Source: Desulfitobacterium dichloroeliminans LMG P-21439
Lineage (GTDB): Bacteria > Bacillota > Desulfitobacteriia > Desulfitobacteriales > Desulfitobacteriaceae
DNA: 64,000 nt
Assembly: GCF_000243135.2 (NCBI RefSeq)
Contig: NC_019903.1
Span: forward strand, 1,340,001-1,404,000
Reading direction: 5' to 3'
The notes under the pieces were generated by a model that was given only the letters and a program-made list of their open reading frames with translations, made no database searches and was not told the origin of the DNA. The translations under genes were made by a program, and so were the position numbers. Positions within the stretch are counted from its first letter, which is position 1. Each line of letters starts with the position of its first letter. This document shows, one piece after another, positions 9,217 through 18,100 of the stretch.

Positions 9217-10254
9217 ATGAAGATTGAAATTGGTGAATCGCTACTTTTATCATGGCTTAAACATATTAAAGAATGCCAACTTGTGCAAACAAACTGGAAA
9301 GCTTCCTCCAAATGGGAGCTTAAGCACAAAGAAGCATTAGAGCAGCTAATGAAAAACTCATCTGAGGTCTTCAAAACTAAGTATGGTTATGATTTGTATA
9401 AAGGAAACAGCGGAATAGATCAGGTGCTTACTCAGGCTGAAATTGATGTAATGGGTATATCATTTGATGAAAATGAACAGCACATCTATGCCATTGATGT
9501 TGCGTTTCATGAAGCGGGTTTAAATTACGGGACAAAAGAAGAAACTGTAACCAGAGTTATCAAAAAATGTATCAGGACAGCAATGTGTATATATGGATAT
9601 TTTGATATTAATTCCGGGACAATCATTTTTACATCGCCTAGAATAAATCCATCTGTTATTAATGATATCAATATCTGCATTGACGATATTTCTTCTGTTC
9701 TGAGCACTTTAAATGTGAAATACAAAATCCGTATTATTGCTAATGAAGATTTCAGTGATAAGATTCTTGAACCGGTGCTTAATGTACTGGGGGATGTTGC
9801 AGATACTTCAGAGTTATTTATGCGAAGCTTACAAATGTATAATCTTTTTGCAGTTAAAAAACCAAAGCAGATTAATGGCGGAATCAGAAATACAGTACAG
9901 AAAAAGATATCACCAAATCTTGAAGCTATTGAGTATAACGGTATTGATGGACTTGAAGAAATGAAAATCGGCATAATTATAAGAACTGTTCTTCGTAAAA
10001 TGCTTGAAAACGGTGAGGTTACCAAGGAAGAAATAGAGAAAATGAAGACAAAGGAATATTCAAAAGAAACTTTTGATATTCAATATCCACTACTCCAAAA
10101 AGCCAGCTTAACGGATGGTGAAAGCCCAAAGAGGTACTATTCATCACCAGTAAAGATATATAATGAGGATTATTTTCTGTGCTCGGAGTGGTTTGAAGTG
10201 CCTGCAAATAATGACAGACCATTTTTATTAAAATGGATGGCGTTACATAAATGA
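9217..10254 (+). CDS. Hypothetical protein, possible PD-(D/E)xK-like nuclease, third gene of mcr locus
   Basis: A 345-residue soluble protein; the start ATG at 9217 follows GAGGTG. I do not know its exact family. The N-terminal third has the look of a restriction-type fold: an acidic E-I-D-V-M-G strand (about residue 76) and then I-Y-A-I-D-V-A-F-H-E (about 91), which resembles the core of PD-(D/E)xK nucleases although the usual Lys is not obvious. The rest (about 130-345) is helical and charged. Composition is more AT-rich than the element that follows at 10.4 kb. It begins 78 bases after mcrC, so it may belong to the same defence operon or be an independent defence gene. A terminator follows at 10311-10349. 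Confidence 0.6.
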   Translation: MKIEIGESLLLSWLKHIKECQLVQTNWKASSKWELKHKEALEQLMKNSSEVFKTKYGYDLYKGNSGIDQVLTQAEIDVMGISFDENEQHIYAIDVAFHEAGLNYGTKEETVTRVIKKCIRTAMCIYGYFDINSGTIIFTSPRINPSVINDINICIDDISSVLSTLNVKYKIRIIANEDFSDKILEPVLNVLGDVADTSELFMRSLQMYNLFAVKKPKQINGGIRNTVQKKISPNLEAIEYNGIDGLEEMKIGIIIRTVLRKMLENGEVTKEEIEKMKTKEYSKETFDIQYPLLQKASLTDGESPKRYYSSPVKIYNEDYFLCSEWFEVPANNDRPFLLKWMALHK

Positions 10255-10310
10255 GGTTAGCTGAAAAATGAAGATGAAAGCAATGGTTTGTAGATAAATT
10301 CCTGAAAATG

Positions 10311-10349
10311 AGCGGGTGTATTTTCTAACGAAGATACCCTGCTTTTTTT
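10311..10349 (+). terminator. Terminator-like hairpin
   Basis: AGCGGGTGTATTTT and AAGATACCCTGCT form an imperfect stem followed by a run of seven T. It closes the mcr region; the element-type accessory genes begin about 60 bases further on. Confidence 0.6.
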
Positions 10350-10406
10350 ATGCCCTTTTTTAGGGCTTCAAAATAATCACGCCAACTAAGAATGGAGGAA
10401 ATCAAA

Positions 10407-10916
10407 ATGGCAAACGAAAAAATGAGTATCTTTTTCCCTCTGAAGGTCGTCAGCTATCCTCAGTATGACTGCTCGGAGGATGAGCGGGAGGATATCACAC
10501 CCAGGGAAGCTGTGGCATATGAGGATCAGATTCTCGCTGCCATTGCCAAGGAGAATCGTTTCTTCGAAAACGATCGAGGTCTTGCCGAATACATCCACGA
10601 CGAAGCTCTCAACAAAAAAGTGTATAGCCTTTATCCATCAGTGGAGGTTGTTGACGGCGAGCTGTGGGGAGTTATGAATGCCGGACTGAAGGAGCCCCTC
10701 TCCGGCGAAGAAGTTGCCGCACTCTTGGATTATGTCTCTGGACAAAATTCTGACGGATACGGCGAAGGTTTTGAGCAGCGTCCCATCAAAACTCCTGACG
10801 GCGAGATTTACGTCAGTTTTTGGAATCATGAAAACTATTCCCTTAAGCTGGAGGATGAAATGAAAAACAAAGCTCCCGACCTTGAACACGGCGGTCCCGT
10901 GATGGGAGGGATGTGA
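10407..10916 (+). CDS. Hypothetical element accessory protein with Met-rich tail
   Basis: A small acidic cytoplasmic protein of 169 residues. I chose the ATG at 10407 (GGAGG ten bases upstream) over the one at 10392. I do not recognise a defined domain. The sequence alternates beta-like strands (S-I-F-F-P-L-K-V-V, Y-V-S-F-W-N-H-E-N-Y) with a long acidic segment, the kind of composition seen in DNA-mimic antirestriction proteins, but that is only suggestive. The C terminus is G-P-V-M-G-G-M, one of many Met-rich tails in this element (see findings). The stop overlaps the start of the next gene, so the two are translationally coupled. It is the first gene of the element-like block. Confidence 0.75.
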   Translation: MANEKMSIFFPLKVVSYPQYDCSEDEREDITPREAVAYEDQILAAIAKENRFFENDRGLAEYIHDEALNKKVYSLYPSVEVVDGELWGVMNAGLKEPLSGEEVAALLDYVSGQNSDGYGEGFEQRPIKTPDGEIYVSFWNHENYSLKLEDEMKNKAPDLEHGGPVMGGM

Positions 10917-11242
10917 TGAGCAAGATATTTTCACTCATCGGTTTAGAAACCAACACAGGCATCCGCGACGTTGCCATCATGGGCGGCATCCCTGAAGTGG
11001 AGGACATACAAAGATCGCAGTCATATCAGGAGCTGGTGGAGGACTGCGGCTGCTCGGAATACATCTCTGTGGTTGTCCAATCCTTCCGGTATGGACAAGG
11101 CCCGCCCGAGCCAGTTGCTCTGGAGGACTTACAGTGGATCGGCTCACATCACGAAATTATTAAAAACGGTGAGGCGGAAAAGCTGCAGACTGCACGCTTC
11201 GCCATCCTCTATCCCGATCAGGGATTGCAGATGAACATGTAG
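10916..11242 (+). CDS. Hypothetical element accessory protein
   Basis: A 108-residue protein starting at ATG 10916, which overlaps the TGA of the previous gene; GGAGGG at 10905-10910 is the binding site. No family recognised. It is acidic, with a Cys pair in D-C-G-C-S-E (about residues 41-46), and it ends L-Q-M-N-M, again the Met tail. Probably co-translated with the upstream protein and of related purpose. The operon ends at a hairpin just after the stop. Confidence 0.7.
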   Translation: MSKIFSLIGLETNTGIRDVAIMGGIPEVEDIQRSQSYQELVEDCGCSEYISVVVQSFRYGQGPPEPVALEDLQWIGSHHEIIKNGEAEKLQTARFAILYPDQGLQMNM

Positions 11243-11281
11243 CGCTCTTTGGTTTCTACCTGAAACTGAAGGGCGTTTTTT
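11243..11281 (+). terminator. Terminator hairpin
   Basis: GCGCTCTTTGGTTTC and GAAACTGAAGGGCG form an interrupted stem followed by seven T, just downstream of the two-gene unit. Confidence 0.6.
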
Positions 11282-11303
11282 TATTTCAAAAGGAGTTGAT
11301 CAA

Positions 11304-12509
11304 ATGCAGAAAGAAAAAGTGATGATCGTTACACTCATGCGGTCGGACTTATATGACGCGCTGGGATATGTCGGCGCTTACCTGAACCTTCCCGCCAGCC
11401 GGGACGAGATACAGGACGCAATGGATCGCGCCCGGATCAGGGATGGTCTGCCATATCAAATTGTCGAGTGCTTTAATATGCAGGGCGAGGAATTGAACTT
11501 CATTCAGGAGAAGCCTTCCCTCGACGAACTAAATTTTTTGGCACACCGCATCAGCGATCTGCCCACGCATGACCTGCTGGCTTTCAACGGGTGTGTGGCG
11601 ATGGGCGATGAACAGCCGGACATGAAAGCACTCATTAATCTAACTTATAGTCTGGAAGATGTCCATGTGGTTCCCGTGAACAATGATCGGGAGCTCGGAA
11701 AATTCTATGTGGACAACGATTTTATCGATGCGATCAATCATATACCGCCGGAGTATCAGAAGGAACTGCTGGAGCTGCTGGACTATGAGAAAATAGGCTG
11801 TGAACAGCGGAAAGCGGAAGGCGGTATATTCAAGAATGGCTATTATGTAGTGCATGGCTCCGGTGTTATGAACCAAATCTATGACGGCGCTCACCTTCCC
11901 GATCTGCCGGAGGAAGCACCATATATTTTCAAACTCCAGCTAGCCGAGGCGGATTTTAATATGGAAGATAAGGAACCGGATAAGACTGTGCCGCTTCTCC
12001 TGCCGGCTGGAGATAAGAAAATCCTCGCGGCACTGGAGCAGCTGGGTGCGGTATCACTGGAGGAATGTGTGTTTACCCATTGCTCCAGTCCCATTCCGAT
12101 GCTGGAGCAGGCGTTCTCTTTCAGTGAGGACATTGATAAAATGAATCTCCTTGCCGAACGTATCCGAGAACTGGAGAACGCCGGAGAGCTTCCGAAATTC
12201 AAAGCTGCCCTGGAAATCAGCGATTGCTCGGACATCGACCAGGCGTTGGACTTGACCAGAAACCTGGACTGCTATGATTTTAATCCTGACCTATCCTCAC
12301 CAGAAGAATATGCAAGGCAGGAATTCCTCCTACGCTATCACATTCCGGAAAGCGATCCCGACTTGAAGCTGCTCCACTTTTCACGCTGCGATTCCAAATG
12401 GATGCAGGAAGCAAAAGCCATCACTACTCCCTATGGCATCATCCGCCGCAACAACCAGGAAATGACCCTGGACTTTTCCATCAAGCAAACCGGCCAACAG
12501 ATGGGTTGA
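11304..12509 (+). CDS. ArdA-like antirestriction protein
   Basis: A 401-residue, strongly acidic protein; AAGGAG precedes the ATG at 11304. The C-terminal half (about 225-350) reads like ArdA proteins of Firmicute elements: L-E-Q-L-G-A-V-S-L-E-E-C-V-F, then I-D-K-M-N-L-L-A-E-R-I-R-E-L, then D-C-Y-D-F-N-P-D-L-S-S-P-E-E-Y-A. The N-terminal half has a similar layout (L-N-L-P-A-S-R-D-E-I-Q-D-A-M-D-R-A-R near residue 35), suggesting two ArdA-like units in tandem. ArdA mimics bent DNA and blocks type I restriction enzymes, protecting DNA entering a recipient. The C terminus T-G-Q-Q-M-G carries a version of the Met tail. Family assignment is from pattern recognition, not a search. Confidence 0.6.
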   Translation: MQKEKVMIVTLMRSDLYDALGYVGAYLNLPASRDEIQDAMDRARIRDGLPYQIVECFNMQGEELNFIQEKPSLDELNFLAHRISDLPTHDLLAFNGCVAMGDEQPDMKALINLTYSLEDVHVVPVNNDRELGKFYVDNDFIDAINHIPPEYQKELLELLDYEKIGCEQRKAEGGIFKNGYYVVHGSGVMNQIYDGAHLPDLPEEAPYIFKLQLAEADFNMEDKEPDKTVPLLLPAGDKKILAALEQLGAVSLEECVFTHCSSPIPMLEQAFSFSEDIDKMNLLAERIRELENAGELPKFKAALEISDCSDIDQALDLTRNLDCYDFNPDLSSPEEYARQEFLLRYHIPESDPDLKLLHFSRCDSKWMQEAKAITTPYGIIRRNNQEMTLDFSIKQTGQQMG

Positions 12510-12536
12510 CCGGCCAACTACATATCGGAACAGAAT

Positions 12537-12571
12537 GGCGCTGTCTTTACAAAAAAGGCAGCGCCTTTTTT
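12537..12571 (+). terminator. Rho-independent terminator
   Basis: GGCGCTG and CAGCGCC (12537-12543 and 12559-12565) form a perfect 7-bp stem followed by six T. It ends the ArdA-like transcript. Confidence 0.8.
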
Positions 12572-12596
12572 GTTTTCCGAGGAAGGAGCTGAAGCT

Positions 12597-12797
12597 ATGA
12601 ATCATGATTTAAAAACAGAAGAAAAAACAGTCGCGGAGATCACCGGACCTCCGAAGTTTACGATACCTTCCCCGAAGGAGCCTTCCCGCTGCGAGGGCTG
12701 TCCTTATCCCGGCGTCGGCTTTATCTGCTGGAGTCCTGACGGTTCCTGTTTAAAGACCGACCTGGATCGGATGCACGGCAAAAAGAAAGGCAGGTGA
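12597..12797 (+). CDS. Small Cys-containing hypothetical protein
   Basis: A 66-residue protein; GGAAGGAG precedes the ATG at 12597. The second half has four cysteines (R-C-E-G-C-P-Y, then F-I-C-W, then S-C-L-K), a pattern suited to a small zinc-binding knuckle, but no family is recognised. It sits four bases before the Dam methylase start and is presumably co-expressed with it. Confidence 0.6.
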   Translation: MNHDLKTEEKTVAEITGPPKFTIPSPKEPSRCEGCPYPGVGFICWSPDGSCLKTDLDRMHGKKKGR

Positions 12798-12801
12798 TGC
12801 G

Positions 12802-13734
12802 ATGAACAGCATCATCAGCTGGGTGGGCGGCAAGAAAGCATTGCGGGATCTCATTTACCAAAGGATGCCCAAGGAATACGGGCGGTATGTCGAAGTCTTC
12901 GGCGGCGGAGGCTGGGTGCTGTTTGGCCGTCCCCTAGGCACGGTCATGGAGGTGTACAACGATTATAATTCCGACCTGACGAATATGTTCCGCTGTGTCC
13001 GCGACCAGCCGATGGCGTTCCTGACGGAACTGGGATTCCTTCCATTAAACGGCCGCGACGAGTTTATGGTCCTAAAACGATATCTGGAGAAGGAGGAATT
13101 CACTAGCGAATTTATGCAGAAGGAACTGGAGCTGGCCCAGCGGCAGCTGACTCCGATCCAGTTCGAGGAAATCAAAACCATCCTCATTGAGAAGGCACAG
13201 ATGAATGACATCAAACGCGCCGCTGCCTTCTTTAAGCTCATACGCTACAGTTACGGAAGCGGCTGTACCAGCTACGGCTGCCAGCCCTTCGATATCCGTA
13301 AGACCTTTCATCTGCTCTGGCAGGGCAGCCGAAGATTAAAGGATACCGTCATCGAGAATAAGGACTTCGAGGATTTAATCAAGCAATACGACAGGGAGAA
13401 CGCCTTTATCTACTGCGACCCGCCGTACTATTTGACAGAAGGTCACTATGCGGTGGAATTTCTCAAGGAGGATCACTACCGCCTGCGGGATACGCTGGCA
13501 GGTTGTCAGGGCAAGTGGCTGGTCAGCTACAACGACTGTGAATTCATACGGGAGCTGTATCAGGACTTCCGGATCGAGGCAGTGAGTCGCCTGAACAATC
13601 TGGCCCAGCGTTATGACAACGGCAGCGAGTATGCCGAAGTCCTGATCTCCAACTACGACACCGGTGAACGGCTGCGGGATATGCCGACCCAGCTGGGTCT
13701 CTTCGACCTTGCCGGTTTTTATGGCATGGAATAA
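12802..13734 (+). CDS. DNA adenine N6-methyltransferase, D12 (Dam) class
   Basis: A 310-residue amino-methyltransferase. It has the D12-class motif order: N-terminal I-S-W-V-G-G-K-K at residues 4-11 and F-G-G-G-G-W at about 34 (SAM-binding motif I region), N-D-Y-N at about 53, and D-P-P-Y-Y at about 204 (catalytic motif IV). Between these lies the variable target-recognition region (about 65-170). The family methylates adenine on N6 and on mobile elements mainly protects the DNA from host restriction. The C terminus F-Y-G-M-E is a weak form of the tail seen elsewhere. No cognate nuclease lies next to it, so this is an orphan, protective enzyme. Confidence 0.9.
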   Translation: MNSIISWVGGKKALRDLIYQRMPKEYGRYVEVFGGGGWVLFGRPLGTVMEVYNDYNSDLTNMFRCVRDQPMAFLTELGFLPLNGRDEFMVLKRYLEKEEFTSEFMQKELELAQRQLTPIQFEEIKTILIEKAQMNDIKRAAAFFKLIRYSYGSGCTSYGCQPFDIRKTFHLLWQGSRRLKDTVIENKDFEDLIKQYDRENAFIYCDPPYYLTEGHYAVEFLKEDHYRLRDTLAGCQGKWLVSYNDCEFIRELYQDFRIEAVSRLNNLAQRYDNGSEYAEVLISNYDTGERLRDMPTQLGLFDLAGFYGME

Positions 13735-13768
13735 CCATTCAAAAATCAAATTTAGGAGGAAAACCATT

Positions 13769-14224
13769 ATGAAACTGATTGAAAAACGTATTTGCGTAGA
13801 CAAGGAAGGCCGCCTGTCGTTGCCCATGGAATTCATCAACGCTGCGGCTATCCAGCCAGACTCAGAGATGACCGTGACTCTGGCGATTTCAGAGGAAGGA
13901 CTGCTTCCCTGCCCGGTGATGGTCGTCTCGCCAGATACCCCGGTAACCTTTGCATTCGCTCCGGACTGTGACGAGGATGAGGATACAGAACAGAAGGACG
14001 GTGAGCCGGAGGATGACTTCGCGCTTCCTCATGAGCTTTTGAACGCCGCAGGCATTCCCATCGACAACGATCTGGACGTCACCTGCGTTCCCGGCGCCAT
14101 CATCATCAAGGAATCGGATATCCTGAACCGCCTGCCGGATGGTCTCAAAAACCTGTTTCAATCCTTCGGTATCCACCCCGAAACCGTTCGGGAGGTCATG
14201 AAAAAGGAGGGCTATTTCGTATGA
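13769..14224 (+). CDS. AbrB/SpoVT-like protein, large
   Basis: A 151-residue protein starting at ATG 13769 (TTAGGAGGA upstream); an upstream in-frame ATG lies inside the methylase gene. Residues 1-45 have the swapped-hairpin pattern R-I-C-V-D-K-E-G-R-L-S-L-P of AbrB/MazE-type DNA-binding domains. A central acidic stretch (D-E-D-E-D-T-E) is followed by a second hairpin-like part containing P-H-E-L-L-N-A-A-G-I, so there may be two AbrB-like units in one chain. The next gene, which starts four bases before this stop, is a conventional AbrB-like protein. The pair could be transcription regulators of the element. Confidence 0.65.
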   Translation: MKLIEKRICVDKEGRLSLPMEFINAAAIQPDSEMTVTLAISEEGLLPCPVMVVSPDTPVTFAFAPDCDEDEDTEQKDGEPEDDFALPHELLNAAGIPIDNDLDVTCVPGAIIIKESDILNRLPDGLKNLFQSFGIHPETVREVMKKEGYFV

Positions 14225-14514
14225 AAGCAAAGCCTATATACAAGATTATGGACGGCAAAGGCCGCGTCCTCATCCCCAAGGAGCTCCGCGCCGCAACTGG
14301 CATGGACTACGGCGATATCGTCAAGGTCGGCGTCAGCCAGGGAACCGTCAGCGTAAAGAAGGTCGATCTCATTGAGGTGGGCGACATGTCGCCGGAGGCA
14401 GTGGAAGCTTATGTCCATGCCGCCATCCGGGAGATGCCGGAGGAAAAGCAGATTTCCATTGCCGCAAAGCTCCTGGAACTCGTTGATCAGAGAAAGGGGC
14501 AACGCCATGAGTGA
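14221..14514 (+). CDS. AbrB/MazE/SpoVT-family DNA-binding protein
   Basis: A 97-residue protein whose ATG overlaps the preceding stop. Residues 5-50 are a clear AbrB-type swapped hairpin (K-I-M-D-G-K-G-R-V-L-I-P-K-E-L-R, then G-D-I-V-K-V). The C-terminal half (E-A-V-E-A-Y-V-H-A-A-I) is helical and would form the dimer or effector part. It probably binds DNA as a dimer and could regulate the element operons, or act as the antitoxin half of an otherwise missing pair. No toxin gene is adjacent. Confidence 0.8.
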   Translation: MKAKPIYKIMDGKGRVLIPKELRAATGMDYGDIVKVGVSQGTVSVKKVDLIEVGDMSPEAVEAYVHAAIREMPEEKQISIAAKLLELVDQRKGQRHE

Positions 14515-15091
14515 TAAAACCCTATTAACACAGGAGGACTGCCGGCAGGTCGGTTATGACATGTCCATCGCGGGAAAAGTGATCGTTCTTCACTCCTCCG
14601 CACTGCCGGAGGAATACAAAATTGCGGAACGGCAGCTCTATTTCTGCACCGGAGGCAACGGCAGCAATCCCTATCCCATTGGCCGTTCCATTTTCACTGT
14701 CTCTCTTGCGGATGGCGAACATGTTCGCTGGAACCGGAGCGACATCTTCGGCATCGCAAAACCGGAAGCCCTCTCCGAGAAGGCCCGCCTCCAGCTCTCT
14801 CAAATCCGGCCCATCGGCGCGCTGGATTTAAAGGGCAACGAGCCGCAGTTCAGCGGCTACTGCTACCTGCCGGACGGCCGCTACACCTCCGGCGTATGGC
14901 TGTGCAGCCCCAAGGAGGTACAGGATTACATCGAAATGCAGAAGGACTACCAGCACAGGATCATGATCTGTGACCGCGATGACTTTTGCGTCTTTGAAAT
15001 GGTGGAGGGAAAGGTCATCTACCCGACGCAGGAGATACTGGATGTACACCGCGATGGGCAGGAGCCGGGAGGCATGGAGCTGAAGCTATGA
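14507..15091 (+). CDS. Hypothetical protein sharing a C-terminal-type domain with the DUF3849 protein
   Basis: A 194-residue protein starting at ATG 14507, overlapping the AbrB gene. An upstream ATG at 14372 is in-frame but inside that gene. The segment from about residue 40 to 95 (C-T-G-G-N-G, then G-R-S-I-F-T-V, then L-A-D-G-E-H-V-R-W-N-R-S-D-I-F-G) closely parallels a segment of the protein at 42290 (A-T-G-G-F-G, L-G-D-G-E-E-T-R-W-N-R-H-D-F-I-G). The two proteins therefore share a domain that I cannot name. It ends G-G-M-E-L-K-L. Cytoplasmic; function unknown. Confidence 0.7.
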   Translation: MSDKTLLTQEDCRQVGYDMSIAGKVIVLHSSALPEEYKIAERQLYFCTGGNGSNPYPIGRSIFTVSLADGEHVRWNRSDIFGIAKPEALSEKARLQLSQIRPIGALDLKGNEPQFSGYCYLPDGRYTSGVWLCSPKEVQDYIEMQKDYQHRIMICDRDDFCVFEMVEGKVIYPTQEILDVHRDGQEPGGMELKL

Positions 15092-15110
15092 AAATATTAA
15101 GGACTTAAAG

Positions 15111-15140
15111 CCGGAATCGAGAATATGATTCCGGTTTTTT
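15111..15140 (+). terminator. Rho-independent terminator
   Basis: A perfect 8-bp stem (CCGGAATC and GATTCCGG) with an 8-base loop and six T ends the 12.6-15.1 kb operon. Confidence 0.85.
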
Positions 15141-15179
15141 CACAGTCAAATTTAAAAGGAAGAGAGGTATGAAAAATTT

Positions 15180-18100
15180 ATGAACCTGAAAGACAAAAGG
15201 AAATGTATCCTCGCGGTATTTCTTCTGGCGGTGCTGCTGGTGACCAGCGGCTTATATATTGCCTATCGCCTGCATCCTGAACTGTTCATAGGGCAGAACG
15301 ACATCATCACCCGCGGGGAATTCGCCGCGGAGCTGGCAAAGGAACTGAAGCTGGACACCGCCGGATCGGAAAAAGACACGCCCAGCTTTTCCGACATCGA
15401 CGGACATTGGGCGGAGAAGTACATCGAGGCCCTTGTTGACGCCGGCATCATTGACCCTGCCGATTACCCGGACGGCTTCAAGCCCGACGAGCCCATCACC
15501 CGCGCCGAGATCATTAAAATGATGGTGCGGGCCAAGGGCCAGGACGAGGAAGCGAAAAATACCCAGGGACACAGCGGCTACGATGACCAGTCGGATATCG
15601 CGGACGATGACAAGGGCTATGTCATCGTCGGAAAGGAGGACGGAATCATAGGGGACACTGATGACGACAAGATCCATCCCAACGATCCCGTTACCAAGGG
15701 AGAGGCTGATGATATGATCGACAAGGCCGATCCAAAACCATCCACACCGACACCATCCCCAACAACCCCGGCAACCGATACCACTACGCCGACACCGACC
15801 CCGATGCCTACCGACCCGGATAAGGAAAAGCCGACACCAACCCCGTCTCCGACCCCGACGCCGACACCCACGCCGGGCGGTGGTTCAGGCGGTGGTTCCT
15901 ATTACGTCCCGGATGCGCAGGTGCGGTTTGACCTGCCCGAAACCGCACACACCGATACTGAGATTAAGGTGATGCCCGTGTGGAAATATATGCAGAGCTT
16001 CACCTGGACAATGACGAAATCGGCAGTGGACGGCTCTGAGCAGCCGGTGGCGCTGGCCAACGCCGTCACCGGCAGCCTGGGACTTGAGGGCGGCACAATC
16101 CAGTTTAAAGAGGAAGGGAAATACACCCTCACGGCAACGGCGAAAAACGCCAGAGGAAAAGAAACGGTCTTAAGCAAAACGGTGACGGTCTATCCCGTGA
16201 TTGACCTGACCTTTGACATGCTGGAAACAACTCACACTGACAAGTCGGTCACCCTTACCTTCCCGCTCGAAAAGCTCTACGGCCACGACATCGTGTGGAC
16301 AGTGGTGAAGGATGGAGAAGCCGTCCAGACTGCAGACATACTGGATGGTACGCTGCGGAATGACGGCGGCACCTTTGTGTTCAAGACCAAGGGCAGCTAT
16401 ACGCTGACCGCCACCATAACCGATGAAACCGGGCGCATTTTTACGCATGCCGAGAGCACCAAGGTTTACCCGTTAGTCGGTATTACATTCACGCTGCCCG
16501 TTGCTTCCCATACGGACAAGACCGTGGAGGTATCCACCACGTTGACTGAAAACGGCGGCCTGTCCGTAGTGTGGAGCCTGACCAAGAACGGTAAAGCCGC
16601 TGTGTTATCCGACGAGCTGGAGGGCACCCTGACCGATGCGGGAGGAAGCATCCGGTTCAAGGACAAGGGCGTGTACATGCTGACCGGAACTCTCACCGAT
16701 GAAACCGGCCGTACCTTCGAAGCCTCACAGACCGTCACGGTCTACCCTGTGGGCTCCGTTGGTTTCTATCTGCCGGAGATCGCGCATACCGATACGAGTG
16801 TTCTTGTAAAGGCCACATTCCAGAATCTTGGGACTGCCGAAATCCAATGGTCACTGATAAAAGACGGCAAAGCTGTATCTGTTGCCGACTGCATCGAAGG
16901 AACGCTCACGGATATGAACAGCACCGTCCGCTTCAAGGAAAAGGGCGAATATGTGCTAAAAGCCGCCTTCGTCGACCCGGCGGGACGGACCTACAGCTAT
17001 ACCTCACCCATCAAGGTCTATCCGGTACCCAGCATCACATATAAGCTGCCGGAAACCGCACACACCGACACCGAAGTTTCTGTGATTCCAAAAACCTTGG
17101 AATTAGGGAACTTAAAAGTGGAATGGCTGTTGGAGAACGGCTTCGGATTCCAAGATCTTGCGACCTACATCGACGGGACTCTGGACAATGATGGAGGAAC
17201 CATCCGCTTTAAACATGCCGGAACCTATGAGCTCATTGCAAGGATCACCGATGAAACCGGGCGCGTGTTCCTCTACGAGGACGGCGGTAAGATCGTAGTC
17301 CTGCCGGTGCTGAATATTTCCTTTGAGCTGCCGGCATCAACGCATACCGACCGCACTGTCGACCTTCGAACCCGCGGCAACAATAATGTGCTGCCGGTGG
17401 AATGGACGATCACAAAGGACGGCAAGCCGAGAGAGCTCACCGATGCGCTGGAGGGCAGCCTGAACGCTTACGGCGGCAAAATCCAGTTCAAAGAGGTTGG
17501 AGAATACACCCTGACCGCCTCCATGACGGATGCCCTGGGCCGTGTGTTCTCTTACAGCGCCTCCACCACAGTCTATCCCATCCCGTCCATCCTGCTAGAT
17601 GTTCCGCAGATCTGGTACGCCGGTGAAACCGGAACGGTCAGTGTCAGCGGTACCGATCTGGATAACCTCACCGCAGACTGGACGATCATTCAGGGCGACG
17701 GCGGCGCACAGTCCTATTACATCCACACCTCCGGCACCCTGACGAAAACAGGCGGGACGATCACCTTCCCGACAAAAGGACAATACACGCTGATTCTCAC
17801 AATGACAGACCCCACCGGCCGCACCTTTGTACGAAGCCAGAGCTTTATCGTCTTTCCCATCCCAACAATGTCAGTCGGTCTCCCGCAGACCTGGCATGCC
17901 GGCGAAGCAGGAACGGTCAGCATCAGCGGTACCGATCTGGAAAACCTCACCGCAGATTGGACCATCAAGCAAGGAAATGGAGATGCAAAGCCGTATTCCA
18001 CTTACGCTACAGGCACGCTGACCAAGGACGGCGGCACAATCACTTTCCCCACGAAGGGACAGTATGAACTAATCCTGGCCATGACGGACACCAACGGCCG

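Noticed and set aside
10465-11234. Alternative frames over the first two element genes
   Set aside because: They lack binding sites and overlap frames with clear starts and coupling.
15617-15871. Minus-strand frame with long Gly-Val repeats
   Set aside because: It is the antisense of the Thr-Pro linker of the SLH protein; a shadow of biased codons.
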